Notes: generated from the letters alone by a model not told the origin. DNA of 64,000 nucleotides from Albifimbria verrucaria (GCA_020081605.1 JAHREC010000018.1:5952001-6016000), one strand, 5' to 3'. Shown: positions 46,778-59,611, counted from the stretch's first letter. Made by a program: numbers and translations.

Positions 46778-49700
46778 CTCCAAGGAAAGCAGGCTGGCTC
46801 CCAGCTCACGAACACGTCCTGTAGGACCAACGGCGGCTTGCGGTGTTTATGAGACTGTAGATATACATTACAGAACGTACAAACAAAAGGGCTGTGCTGT
46901 TGGAGACGTTTCACGACAGGCCAAGGTTTAGCGGCGGCGTCAGTCGCAACTAAACAACGAAACAAGATGGTATCCGGGGAAAAGAGCAATCGACAAACGG
47001 AACGCACGGTGGCGCGGGAGCGGGCAGCGCCGAAGATCTTATAACTCCTACCATGCGGATACTACCCATGACTCGTGCCGATAAGGGAACCGCCACGCCA
47101 CCCGGAGCCGGTAGGCGCATGGAGTGGTGTCCCCTTTTCTCCCCTTCCATGAAGGGTCTATTCTAACTGATTACAAGGGGCTTGGGTAGAAACGCCATGG
47201 CCGTTCGCTAGGCTTGACGTTATTGGGAAGACTGAGGCGCGGATCGTCCTTTAGAACGTGGTTCGATAGCCTAGCGTGAAGCCAACCCACGAGGGAGCAT
47301 CCCGAGCCGAATGTCCACTTGGTTCGCTTCTGCAATTTCGCACAAGAACCGACCCTGGACCACGACCTCGGGAGATAATGGGGTAAATTCGGCCCTTGTC
47401 CTGGAACAATAGAAGTTTGCCAACCCCTGTAGATGCTCGCCATGTGACGGGATTCCTAGACCAAGCTATTCTCTCCCTTGGCCATTGAGGCGGGAACCGC
47501 GGAGCAATTGGCTCTGCGCCAATGGCCTTGGCAGGTTAGCGCGGCGCCAGCACCCTTAACATACGGTAATAACATGGGGTTCGAGTAATGAAGTGAGTAA
47601 GAGGGAGGGTGTGGGTGGGTGCTCCATGACAAGATGTGGCTGCCCGAAGCCCTGCGAGGTTGGTCAGCACGATGGAGAAAGGAAGGTCTTGCAGAGAATT
47701 GCTCGGCGAGGGCTGAAAACGCAGAGTTGGTGTAACGACCAACAGACCTTGCTCGGTCACAGGTACGGAGTAGTCCAACGGGGACATTCTCGTCAACTCT
47801 CCCCAAGTTGAGAAAGGTTTCTCACCCCTGCCACCACCCTGGTCGCAAACCGCAGCTCTCCATGCACAAACCCCACCGAATGCTCGATGTAGTGGTTATG
47901 AAATTCTAGGAGCCATCGACCTCCCAGGCTTCGGCAATTGAATTCCGCCGACTGCTCCGGAATTGCCAATTGCTCTAGGCTCCGCAACATCTCGATTCTT
48001 CGGCATCTATTGACGTTGTCATCTAATTCACTGCCGAAATACCGTGTGCAATGGCGAAGCTCGAGTTGCCGTGGCCCGGCGTGCTTGGCGCGGTTTGACA
48101 TAAAGATGCAGCTAACCAAGAAATAGGTAGCATACCACGTTGAGAGCCTAGGTTAGCAGATCCTGGGGAGCTGGCGGAAGATGCCGTCTAGATCGTGCAT
48201 GCAGCTGCAGAAGCGACTCAGGTACGCAAAGGGACCACTACCGACCGGGTGGTCGTGGAGCACTACTTTTGGCTAGTGCTTGTCTTTCATGATTCACGTT
48301 GGCGAATCTCGATAAATTGACTGCTGACTTGATCACCTAAAGATGTTGCAAGCTGCTGAGCTCGGACGTTGACGTACATATCTAGCGCGCTTAAGCTGTT
48401 CTTAGAAGCGTACATGAGTCAAGTTGCATGCCGCTGATCCCCTAGGCACCACGACTTTGAAATCTATTCCTTGAACTATTTGACACTTTCCAGACACTAT
48501 GTTGCCAGAGTTTCACCCGTTCCATCCATCTATGCGTTGGACATCTTCACTCTAATTGTGATAATACAGCGTATCTTCAAATTGGTGATACTCGTCAAGT
48601 CATCCAGTCCCGGTGTATGGGAGGACTCCAACTCGCGATTAAACGCACTAGTCTTTTGGTAGGTCTTCTTTAATATATTTAACCTGGTCATTTTAGGCTT
48701 CTTTCGATCGACAGAGCCGGGCTGCCTGCATTCAGGAGTATTACTTCATCTGGCTTCACAGCGAGCAATAGCATAGATGTCACAACACTCTGTACCGTCT
48801 TTTCATAAGTAGTGCGTTGCAGTAACGGCGCCGTGTCACTATCAACTTTGAGCGGTCAACAGCGAGCCTGTTCAGATTTCATTACACCACCAGAGGCACG
48901 TGGCCTAATATATGAGTGTGTGAAAGAGGCAACAGACCCGGCGCTAAAATTCCTCCGCTTGAAAGTCCATGCAAGTTAAGCCGTCCCGCTCAACAGCACT
49001 TCTTCAGTGTCTTAGCTCCGTATCATAGATCGGAATGTGTTGATTGGCCGAGTTTTATACGCTTCCCGTATAGAAACAACCTGTCCTAGTCCGAAGAGCT
49101 GCTGGTCAAAGTGCCCATTGCTTACTAGTCGTCTCTAAACGAACTGCCGGCCAAGTGAACAGTATTTGGTCTTTCCTAGCGTAGGTCGTTGCAAGGCTCC
49201 ATCCTTCATGCAATAAATTAGTCGAGATAGCTGGGGCTCGCCCAACAGGTCGAGGTCGGTGAAAATTAAACCGGGGTATGAGAGAAAGATGCTCATTTTA
49301 CTATTGTCATCGATCAAATAACTCCATGGCACGTGCTTGCCTTTCAGTAAACCACTTCAGTTATTACAGTCCTGTAGACAAAGACGACAGTTATGGGAGG
49401 AAGGCTGCCTCAGCCAAGTAAGGTGTGATCTTTAGAAATTTACTAACAATTAGATACATTTATGCAAACTTGGCATATGTTTTTAAAATTTCCAGAACTC
49501 GAGGGTCAGTTTACCTGTCCTTACCTATATGTTGATCGCTTGTTTCTCGGTGCGTTCGTGAAACCTGTCTTAAAGATTGCCACCACCATAGCATAGTAGT
49601 TATGGAGTCAAAATATACTATTCAGCTATCCATGACATATGCATCATATTCACTGTAGATGGTTTAAAAAATAGTCTTACTTATGGGGAAAACCGTTGGT

Positions 49701-50146
49701 TCTTTTGTCACATCAGCATCGTATCATACATGTCTTTTGTTACCCTATGCTCTTGGCATTTCCAAAGTTTGAGATCACTTAGAGCTAGCACGTATAAGCT
49801 CACAGGTAAATTGCGAATTTGACTGTATATAATTGGAAATTTATGTTATGACTTTTGGCAGGTTAATGTGTATGCAATAGGGCATTCGAAGAGTTTGTCT
49901 ACACTCTTGCTTCCACGACTATTTAATATGCAGCTTACCTCTCTACTCATGCAAATATAATGCATCCAATGCACCATTCAAAGTATCTTCCTTTCTTTTG
50001 TGCATAATTTCACATGCAGTCCAGTTCAGCCTCAGATTGTGAGGGGCTTCATGTGAGCTGAAAATGTTAACCTACCCCACACGGATCTTGTGCCTACTCC
50101 AGATCTCTCATCTTCACAGACTACCTCCAGAAAGTTCAGCACCAAT
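46778..50146. other. 3.4 kb gene-free interval, AT-rich on its right half
   Basis: Divergent space between the RGS-LOV and HET2 genes. From about 48.3 kb the sequence becomes clearly AT-richer than the genes around it, with no frame above about 65 codons of recognisable content. It marks the left border of the HET-P450-FMO accessory block. Possible relic coding at 47793-48119 or 49135-49332 (minus) cannot be identified. Confidence 0.45.
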
Positions 50147-52009
50147 ATGGCCGAGCAGTATCAATATGATCACCTCGAACCAGGGTGGATTCGACTCTTC
50201 CACATAGTTTCTCTTACACCTGAGATCATCTTCCACGTGCAGAAAGTCTCACTCGACTTAAACCCCACGTATCTGGCTCTATCTTACTGTTGGGGCAAAC
50301 CACCTTCCTCTAAGCGTATACGCGTGGATAATGGTTGGCTAGATGTTAGGCCGAGCTTGTACGATGCGGTTAGCAAGATGCATGCATATGTTGGCCGCAA
50401 TATCTGGATTGACGCTGTATCCATCAACCAAAACGATGACCAGGAGAAAGCCCATCAGGTTCGGGCAATGGATAGAGTGTACCGCCAGGCCGAGCTTGTG
50501 CTGATTTGGCTTGGGGTAGAAGCTGAAGATAGCAATATGGCAGTGAGAGGAATATCAACGTACGGCAAAGCGGCTCTCGATGCTGGCATTCTTAGCGTTA
50601 CAAAACAACAAAACCTGACCTGGTCAAAAATATGCGAAGATCCGGCACTGGAAACTATGAGAGATGGACTTTTGCTACTTATGAAACAAGCTTGCGAATC
50701 GGAAGGGGATATTGACCGCAAAGAAGAGCGATTTCCGAGACTCGCATTTGCCAAGTTATCATATCGAGACTACTTTACGCGAGTGTGGGTGAAACAAGAA
50801 GTGACTCTGGCCAAAAAGCAACGGTCTTGTGCGGAGATGAAAGCACAGAGCTCGAATTCTTTCATGCAGCTTTCTTGTTTTACTCCATACTGCTACCGTG
50901 GGAGATTCTAGAGTGGAGAGCCGGAAGAGCAACACGAATTCCTGGGCCGTTCAGCGAGACGGAATTGTTCGCTGCTGACGATGTATGGGCCTTGTTGCAG
51001 ACTGCAAATACCAGCGAGGCAACAGGAAAATCCTTCTCGGGGCGTATAAAGTACGAATCAAAGGGTCCAGAACCATTGTACGATCTACTTTACCAGTCAT
51101 ATGTGCGGCCTTCGCTTAGTGCGTTGTGCTGCATGGACCCGAGGGACAAGATCTGGGGATGGCTGGCATCGCAAGTGACATAGACAAGCTCGGTTTGGTA
51201 GTCAGCTACGAGGAAAGTGTGGAATATGTATACGAGCACACGGCTAGAGCGTTGTTACGGCAAGGACGGATTGAGATCCTGAGTTGGTGTCGCTCACGAG
51301 AGTTACAGGCTCCAACATGGGTACCTAACTTGGCATTGCCAATACGTCCGCCATGGAGCAATGATGATGGCAAACCTCTGTTTAGGTCCTCTGGTGATAA
51401 ACTTCAACCGGAAGTCGATGAATCCGCTGTCGTGGTTCCTGGTATGGTGCGGCTCCATGGGATGCTGGTGGACATGGTTAGTGAGCTTGGCTCCACGTGG
51501 CAAGGCGATGTGGACGTTACCTTCGATCAACACGAATTTCTAGCAACTGCCAGCTACATTTCTGAGTTTCTGGAAAAGTCCAGATACTCTGATGAACAAA
51601 GAAAAGACGCGCTATGGCGGATTCAGATTGGAGATAAGGAACTGCCTGATTCAAATCCTTACTACGTCCGAGGCACAGAGCTCTCACAGAAGCAATACCA
51701 GTCACTTGTCTCTACAGAAATGAATGAGGAAGTGATGGCGACGACGGGCTCTTATCAGAATTGTGCAAAGACTATGCACATGGCCAAGCCTTTGCTGACG
51801 ATAGATGGTTATGTTGGCCTTGGTCCGAGTGAGATGGAGGATGGTGATGTTGTGGCAATCCTGTGGGAGGTTCGACGCCTTACATCTTGAGACGGAGTAC
51901 AGAACTTCATTACGGTTTCATTGTGGTCGGAGAAGCTTATATCTATGGTATTATGGACGGAGAATTGGTTCAATCGGTAACGACTGATAAGGTCTTTGGG
52001 CTATGGTAA
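50147..52009 (+). CDS. HET-domain (heterokaryon incompatibility, het-6-like) protein 2
   Basis: About 620 aa HET protein with the domain near its N-terminus, unlike HET1. The start ATG is at 50147 (MAEQYQYDHLEPGW). The core is YLALSYCWGKPPSSKRI, then NIWIDAVSINQNDDQEK, then MDRVYRQAELVLIWLG, followed by YFTRVWVKQEVTLAKKATVL, the RxWxxQE block. The C-terminal end fits the family closing segment (FIVVGEAYIYGIMDGE). Frame breaks at 50813-50817 (AAAAA), 51155-51158 (GGGG) and 51869-51870 (GG) are each repaired by one base; the last moves the stop from 51890 to 52009. Expected role: allorecognition or cell-death signalling; no partner can be named. It is convergent with the P450 gene (230 bases). 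Confidence 0.87.
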
Positions 52010-52238
52010 GGACAGTTGGGTTATATCGCAACACTAAACTAACAAGGCTTGTAACATTTCGCTTTCATAAATTGACTCTTGCCCCCGGTTCCCAAGTACA
52101 GTCGATTTTTGCAAATAGCCGCCGCTTGTGTCGTATCATCGTTGTTGCATTCAGTCATAATGCTTGCTCTCGGCCAGCAGCAAGTACAAATCTAGACTCA
52201 AACAGTACCCTTGCGTCGCTTCACCCTGATCATCGTCT

Positions 52239-53837
52239 TCATAGGGGTACCTGACTAAGCCCAAACCACTTGTTCTTTGGGCGTTCCTCCACAGGTTCGA
52301 AATCGTAGCTGAGAATCAGGTGTGCCAGCAGCAGCTTGATCTCGTTCGCTGCAAAGAAACGTCCTGGGCAAGCGTTACGGCCGTGGCCAAATGCCAAGTA
52401 CTCGTTGCTCGTGGTGGCGAATGCGTTGCGGGCGCGCTTCACATACTCGACGCCCTCCTCGTGGCGCTTCTCTGCGAAGCGGAAAGGCTTGAATTCAAGG
52501 GGATCCTCGTAGTTCTTGGGGTCACGGAAGACAGGATACGCGTGGCAAAGACCTGAGCTCCGCAGGGAATGTGAACGCCCGAGGGTGTGGTGACTCCTTC
52601 GGGGCGACGACAGTGCGGCCCAGGCCTACAGTGACAAAGGAGTTTAGTCGTGCGCTCTCACGCAGAGTGCTGTCCAGCTTTTCCATCTTGGCGAGTGCCT
52701 GCTTGCTCCATTTGCCTCCGTGCTCAGCCAAAGCCTCCGTGACCTCCTTTCTGAGCTCTTCAACGAAGTCCTTCTTGGAATACGCTAGATCGAATATCAC
52801 ACTGGTCATGGTAAACGAACTAGTGTGAATGGCTGCAAAGTTGAGCAATAGAATTCGTCCAGCAATCGTCTTCCAGTTATACATGTAAGGGTCACCACTC
52901 TCCTTTGCTTGCTTGACTGTCCACTCAAGGTAATCGTTTCGTGGAGCCTCGAGATGGCTGCTCTTCTCCGGGTCCTTGATGCGCTGGTCATATTCCCTGA
53001 GTCGGCGCTCGACCTCCGGCTGAATGACCTGTAAGAACTCGTTCGTGTGCTTACGGTTGGGAATAGTAAGAATCAAGGCAATGAGGGGTCGGATTGGTTT
53101 CCAGAACAGTCGCAGGACTAGCGAAGACGTCGGAACGTCTTGAGCAAAGGCCATGCCAGCGTCGAGAAGGGCCGGGTCACGGCAACATGGCAGACCCACG
53201 AAGACGCGGTTAGTAACGCTTCCAATGACGTGACGCATGGTATCGTAGACGCCGACTTCTGTCCAGTTCTCTGTGTCCAACTTCCAATGATTCTTGAAGC
53301 TCCATTCGCACTCGTCTGCGACATCAGGGATCAGGTTTCCGATTTGGTTTGTAAGCGTAGTGGTGATGAGCTTGTGGTGCGTGGGGTTCTTTACATCGAC
53401 GATAGGTTAGCTCTTATGACAGATAAATAGTATTAATGTGAAAAGATAATACACACGTGAATGAGTTGGGGATCTGTGACCGTGAGATCAATCTGCAGGC
53501 TTTGGATGGCATTTTCGTGTAGACTGAGCACCTCGTCTGGCTGGTCGACAACCCACTGTGTCTCAGAGACAGGCAGCATCACAGCAGAGTTCTGGCCAAA
53601 TAACGGCATGAGGACGGCTTCGTCTTTGTGGTTTTCGTAGGCATCCATGACGGCCTTCTTCCAATCCACAATATTCCGCCATTGTGCTTGCAAGGTCGGG
53701 AATATGTCGCCTTTCTTGGCACCGATGACAGGTAGCTTTGGCAGCTTCGAGGATGTGAAAAACGCTTGGTAAAGGACATAGCTAAGGAGAAGCACGGCTG
53801 GGCCAAGCACGGCTGGGCGTAGTAGTATTTCCAACAT
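52239..53837 (-). CDS. Cytochrome P450 monooxygenase (CYP68/CYP503-like fungal class)
   Basis: About 510 aa microsomal P450. The start ATG is at 53837, with an N-terminal anchor (AVLGPAVLLLSYVLYQAFF) and a proline-rich hinge (SSKLPKLPVIGAKKG). One intron, 53456-53389 (GTGTGT donor, CTAAC branch). Helix I is LLNFAAIHTSSFTMTSVIFD, with HTSS replacing the usual AGxxT as in the gibberellin and lovastatin P450 groups. The K-helix ExxR is LRESARLN, the PERF-like region is KPFRFAEKR, and the haem loop is FGHGRNACPGRFFAANE with the Cys ligand. Breaks: 52596-52597 (CC) and about 52541-52543, each one base. Substrate is unknown; the class commonly oxidises terpenoid or polyketide scaffolds. It neighbours an FMO on the same strand. 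Confidence 0.9.
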
Positions 53838-54921
53838 CTTTGATGAAAGCGTCGACGATAAATCAGTCTGCTCAACAACGGGGAAAGCAATGGAGGACAA
53901 GATCACACCAAGCCATATCCTGCAGCAGCGGGCAAAAGAGGAGTCGGATGTTACTATTTCCAGCTCTGGGAGCGCACACAACTATATACTCCCACGTCAC
54001 GACTTGATAGCGCCCCCAACCAACCACATGTTGGTCAGTGACAACCAGCCGGAATATTATGATACAGCACCCCCTCCCTCTCTCCCTCCGGCCTATAGGC
54101 GAGAGCCTAGACGAGAAGGTCGGCTAAGCGAGTTCATCTCAGGTTACCCAATTGAGCCGGGGCTGTCTAGCGAGATGGTGCACCCGCATGACGTGGCGTC
54201 GAGGACCGCTGCGACTCCAACGTTGTCGCAACCGAGGGGGCTAGAGGGCTAGATCGGAGCTAAGAGAGATGAGATGCAAGCGAGAAACGAAAAAGGAGGA
54301 CGGTAGAGAGATCGACAAAGGCCCGGCTATTTGTTCATGCATCATAGATAGACCAGCATACAGAGTAGATGGACAAGAGTAGGGAGAATTTTGTAGAGAA
54401 ATGCTACAATACAGCGTCACGTTCAACCTGATCATTGCATTCAACCCCAAAGATTTGTACATCCGCAAGTCCAAATCCGGATTCATTACCCTTTGCCATC
54501 TCGATTTATTTGCTCCACTTGCCAGGGTCTTCTTGTCCCTGGATCGGGGTCATTGAACAAGCCGAATGCAACCCTGTGGGGAAAAGTCCTAGTCTTACAC
54601 ATACCCTTGAAACGCTCGTTTAACACAACGAAGGTGAGTTGGAGCTTCACCCGAATTGCCACTCGGAAACAGCTAATCAGAGATAACGCAATAGATTCCC
54701 ATTGAGAATAATGGTTGCGGAGGCTAGACTCTAGGCTGATGAGTAGTATATGCATTAGCTCGGTGCCAGTTCAACTAGCGAGTTCGACATGTCAAATGCA
54801 AACATGGCACAGAAACCTTCAATAACTTGACATGGCAAGCGTGGCATATCCAGAGCAAATCATACTTGTATTACATGCCTCGGGCTATATTATACCCACT
54901 GCTCCACAACCCGCCTAGCCG
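53838..54921. other. P450 promoter / FMO 3' interval
   Basis: About 1.1 kb between two minus-strand genes. The plus strand contains an open frame, 53890-54252 (120 codons), starting 53 bases from the P450 ATG and rich in Ser and Pro. It has no recognisable domain, so I do not annotate it as a gene. Confidence 0.4.
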
Positions 54922-56740
54922 TTACACCTTTACCGGGGTTTTGCTCAGATCTGGCTTGAGCCTCTTCACCGTATCGTTGACACGTATAATTGCCTCTTGC
55001 GCCCCGTCCCATGTCTTTCGCTTTCCCGTCTCAAAATAACGGAACGCATGTGCTGTTTCGACGCCGTGATTCATCAGATATGTCATGCGTGGCGCCCGTA
55101 GCCAGGTCCACCACCCTCGCCAGCCCCAGCCCAGATTCTCCATGCCGGTGCCCGCGGCAGCATGCAGAAACCCTTGGTACTCCCATTGACGGGTGGCCGC
55201 GAGATCTGTTGTATTCTCCTTGAGCCAGCGGTGTGCGAGCCAGCGCTGGTGCTCGTCTACCCAGCGTTCTTGCTCGGCGCGGGGCGGTAGCTGGCTGACG
55301 CCACGCCAGATGTTGCTGATGGCCATGGAGACGACGTCGGCGAAGGAAAAGCCATTGCTCTTACCATATGTTGAAGTGGTGAGAACGGCAATACTGTCGT
55401 GATACTTGGGTGGGAATATGTTCATGTATAAACGCGGCATCGATGGGCCTTTGTAGAAGTCCTCGCTGCCATCAAACTTCGGCTTCGACGTTTCTAAAAG
55501 GGCGAGATTCCCAGATCCGCAGCATAGCCGGTACAGCATACCACTGCATCAACATTTTCCAAGACAGTTCCGTCTGTGAACTCTACCCTCTTACCGCCAA
55601 GAAACCGCTTGATGCCGTGCATAGATGTGGCTTTGCCTTCGCGGAAGAGCTCTAGGATTGAGTCCATGCAGATAACCAGCGATAATGAAATAGGGACTAC
55701 ATCTTCAGCAATGCGGAACGAGGGGTCAATTTTCCCATACTGCCGCATCACAAAGCGCAGTCCGACTTCGGTCAGTCGTGAGTGAAGATTCGGAGCGAGC
55801 CGTTGGAGGAGCAAGGCCACCTGACGACGAAAATGTGTTATCTGCAAGTCAACAGGCAAACCTTTCCGGTAACGGCTCAGGATCCATGCACCACGGCGAT
55901 GTGAAATGTACAATTTGGCGGCTTGCTTAGAGACAAGGGCAGCGACGTCGCCGGCCGTTGCGCTCATCCCGACAATGACCACGTTTTGGCCCTTGAAGTC
56001 CTCCCCTCTGCATTAGGACTTAGTACAGGCATTAGCAAGTGTAAACCCGGGTTTTACTGACCGTCTGAACTCTTGCGCATGCAATATTTGTCCCTCAAAC
56101 TTTTCCTGCCCTTCAAATTGGGGCATCTTCTTCTTTGTCTGGTATCCATGGGCAAACACCACCTTGTCAAACTGCCTACTCTCAGGCTCACCGTTCACGG
56201 TCATTTGAACCTGCCATTTCTTATCTGTCTCATTGCGAATGACGTTATTGACGCTTGCTTTGAACACGATACTCCTGTATAAATCGAAATGCCGGCTGTA
56301 TAGTTCCATGTAGTCTTGGAAGTCTTCCTGAGTCATGAAAGGGGGTAACCTGCTGGTTGTAAGATACAAGGGATTTAAAATCAGAGCTAAACTGACTGTC
56401 TGGAATAGGAAAGTCTGTAAAACCGCATGTATATTTGCTGATATTCGCCTCCGTTGCTGTAATGTCAAGTCAGCCTAGCATCTGCGGTGCAGTAATCCAC
56501 AGCACTTGCAAGGTAGCGCAGATGTCATCGTCTTATCATCCGTGTAAGACCAGAGGCCACCGACGCGACTCCGTCGCTCGAACAGAGTGACGTTAAAACC
56601 ATCTTCACGAAGCGTCTTCAGCACAGACAAACCGGTAGGGCCTATTGCGTACTCATCAATTCGTGTAGCATGCTCTAAAGAAGCAGGTTTGTCTTACCTG
56701 CACCAATAACCGCCACACTTGCAGCTTTCAGCTCAGCCAT
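54922..56740 (-). CDS. Flavin-containing monooxygenase (FMO-like, NAD(P)-binding)
   Basis: About 515-530 aa class B flavoprotein monooxygenase using FAD and NADPH to oxygenate a soft nucleophile or ketone. Exon 1 (56740-56698) encodes MAELKAASVAVIGA, the start of the FAD GxGxxG site completed after the intron by GPTGLS. ERRSRVGGLWSYTDD is the conserved GGLW segment. The FMO motif FxGxxxHxxxF is FEGQILHAQEF, the NADPH site is VVIVGMSATAGD with the third Gly of the usual pattern altered, and VVCCTGYAADL follows. At least four introns are needed: 56697-56642, one near 56525-56463 (possibly GC-AG), one after FPIPDS near 56416 and one after QEFRR near 56060. One break at 55510-55512 (CCC). Substrate unknown. 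Lies 1.1 kb upstream of the P450 on the same strand. Confidence 0.85.
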
Positions 56741-57494
56741 ACTGGTCGCCGTTGGTAGCGCTTGTCTAATGGTATGGATTCTTTTGAAGCTCATCAGTAT
56801 GGCGCTGATAAGTGCAAAGCGAGATTAGGCATTGAGAAGAGGCGTGGACGAGCAAGATGTTTATCGCTTACACAGCGGAGGTTCGGTCCGATTTTCGCCT
56901 ACAGGGTGGCTCAGGGAAGCTTTATCTAGTGCTGACCCTGAACTAGCCGAACCATGGAAGACTGAACCCATGCAATTGACTAAATCCTACCAAGCAGACG
57001 AGAACTATCTGTATGTGTACATGTAGCGCGCATTGTTTATGGGCTCTACGTTTAGAATGGCCCCTATTTCAATCAACACTGGAGATCTTGGGAACCCGCG
57101 CTGTCAACGCAGTGCACAATATACAAGACTGATTTAACGCTCTTCCATTCCCTCTTTTAAAAATACAAGACCATAGTAAGTAACATGACTGCCTCGCTTC
57201 CAGGAGCGAGTCTGACATCTTCCTTCGGAAGGATCTGAGCCATCCTATGTAACACAGTGGGCCAAGATACAATGGGAAGTCTGCTAAATGTATAATCGCT
57301 GATCATTCGTTGCACGCCTTTTCCATTCCTTGCTCTATTCCAACGTGCTCGCCCCTTTCCAGTGATACAAAAGAAAATGAAATGAAGGCCTCGTGCAAAG
57401 CTGATGGTGCGTAATGTTGTGCTAAAACATCAGCACTAGGACCAATCGTGCCTATCAGCAAATACTGTGATGTGCCGCCGACTAAATGTAAGCA
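56741..57494. other. FMO promoter / TAM41 3' interval
   Basis: About 750 bases between two minus-strand genes. No further coding or RNA feature was seen. Confidence 0.45.
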
Positions 57495-59049
57495 TTATTC
57501 TGCTTTGTCTTTAGTAGTCGTTCCCTTGTCGGCCTTGGCTTTGGCCTTTTCCTTCTCTTGCTGCCGACCCTTCTGCCATTTGGCCACCTTCTCCCCAAGG
57601 TAGCGCATAGTGCGTCTCCAGCCAGCAGTGATAGGACCCTTAAGGCTTTGCGTTGTGCTCGGCCAGTTGACCGTCTGCTTAATGACTCCACGTGAGACTT
57701 CCCTCAGTGACTGGGGATCGTCGGTAGCGATACGTCTCTCAAATTCACCACCTTGTCTCCTCTTGAATGAGACGGCCTCTTCATCCGCTGTCTCCTTCAT
57801 CATCCTGTTGAAATCCTCCTTGGGCATCCCAAACTTCTTCTGGTATTGGAAATAGAGACGCGATCGGAAGTTCTTGGGTAATCGCCTGACCATGTTTCCA
57901 CGCTTGATCGGGTCCATGTCCTGCTGGATTTTGTTGTCCGACTTCTCATCAAGGACCCAGTCCTCATCGTCTAGACGGCAAGGTCCAACAAAGGACAGGT
58001 TGGGCAGTGTCTTAACCAGGGGCCCATATAGACGTCGGAAGTGGACCATGTTGTTTTCGACAATGTTGGTGACCTTGCTCTTGTTCTCAGTAGGCAGTGC
58101 CATGCGAGGATCGCCAAGGTAGCTGATACCAGCAATGGTGCTGTAGAACTCCGACTCGGTAAAGTCCGGAGGCAGTAGGAGGAGAGCCGTACGGACGGCG
58201 GCAAGAAGGTTGTGCTGGTTGGCTAAGCGCACTTGCGGGTGATCGCGAAGAATCTTGACGGGTTTGTGAAGTCGGCCTGCCAGGTAGAGGTTGTCCCAGG
58301 TCGACAGGTCCTTGACAAGGTTATCGATGCTTGTGACGCCATATTTGATCAGCATGCCATTCATCTCAATATATGGATGGAAGTAGACGCCGGCGCCCCA
58401 ATCTTGTACCCTGGATACCGCGCCGGAACCCAAGGAGGCAAGGCCGGAGTAATGGTTGCGGTGTTGCCGGATATTGATGGAATGCCAGTGCTGCGTATGG
58501 GTAACACCGAAGATGAAATCAATCATCTTGGGCGCACCCTTTGGGCCTTAACCAGTGCCTCCGGGGCTTCGGGTGCACTGCGCGAAACTCGGCCTCGGTC
58601 ACGCTGCGGCCTGAATTTTCTTGCGGGAATACACCGGAGCCGTAGGCGAAGCAATACACGATAGGCGCATTGAATTGGCGCAGCATGATGCGCAGGGCTT
58701 CCTTGAGCTCATAATTGATGATCATGTGCTGATTGACACCAAAGAGGCGATGTGGCAAGTCGTCGAAGGACTTGATGGCGAAATCGACAGTGTCCTCCCA
58801 CTCATCGCCGTAGAGGTTGTACTTTCCACCAGCAGATTCGCGCTTAGATGATGACTTGGTCGAGGACGCCGTGGATGATGAAGCCGGATCTGCCGGGTTC
58901 GATGACTTGGGAGTTTCGGAGTCGGGTGCGTTAGAGTACCATCGAGATTGTGACGGAGGTATACGGCGAAAGGGATGCGAATCGGGGCGGAGTTGTAGGT
59001 ACGAAGAGAGCGGCTTATAGCGAAGGGAACGAGCAATTGGAGATGCCAT
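57495..59049 (-). CDS. TAM41: Tam41, mitochondrial CDP-diacylglycerol synthase
   Basis: Tam41/Mmp37 family enzyme on the matrix side of the inner membrane, making CDP-diacylglycerol from phosphatidic acid and CTP for cardiolipin synthesis. Intronless, about 518 aa. The basic, Ser-rich N-terminus (MASPIARSLRYKPLSSYLQL) is a plausible mitochondrial presequence. The nucleotidyltransferase motif is YCFAYGSGVFPQ (GSG at residues 137-139), followed by PKMIDFIFGV, the conserved Asp. Later hallmarks are MNGMLIKYGV, LYLAGRLHKPV, FYSTIAGISYLGDPRM and RRLPKNFRSRL. The C-terminal tail is Lys/Glu-rich, which is unusual but lies outside the catalytic region. Breaks at 58563-58566 (GGGG) and 58537-58542 (CCCTTT) are each mended by one base, restoring KPPEALVKAQKGAPKMI. 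Confidence 0.93.
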
Positions 59050-59611
59050 GGCAGCCTAGCAATTTGGTCAGCCGCTGCCCAAGGTTGGGATGCTTACTGT
59101 AGAGCCGGCCTCACCTTCAGGCTGCCACAGCCTAGGCGTACGGCGCTCATGGCGAGCTTGCGGCAGATTGTGGTGATGATTGGAATGTCCGGATTATGGG
59201 ACGAGCAGCTGCAGCCGCAAAGAGACTACCGAGACGCACACTCCATGTGCATTGGCAATGGCACAGACAAGATGGCTGAGATGGACGACGCAATGGTAGG
59301 AGGGAAAAGAGGAGCTGGGAGGAAACAGATTCCTGTGATGTCTGAAGTTGGAGCCTTTGCGGTTTAGCTGCTCAACAAGCTTCCACCATGAAGAGCTTGA
59401 GTGCAAGAAACAGTGTGGAGCTGCGCCACAAAGCGTGATCCAATGGGACATGGTGATTGCTGACGTTGACAGGAACGGCGAGGGAGCTACGTCAGTGGGG
59501 CTCAGCTGTGGCTCGACCTCGCTTCCAGAACGAACGTCTGTGTGCCCTGCCCTACCCTGCATTGCTCAGGACTTGAGTCAGAATTGGTCCCCTTCCTTCC
59601 ATCATCCAATA
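59050..59611. other. TAM41 promoter region up to tRNA
   Basis: 560 bases containing the TAM41 5' flank and the tRNA-Ser upstream region. No protein gene recognised. Confidence 0.45.

Noticed and set aside
47793..48119. 108-codon minus frame in the gene-free zone
   Set aside because: Looks protein-like in part but matches nothing known and has no plausible exon partners.
47000..50100. Transposon remnant in the AT-rich zone
   Set aside because: No terminal repeats, transposase or reverse-transcriptase motifs could be seen; composition alone is insufficient.
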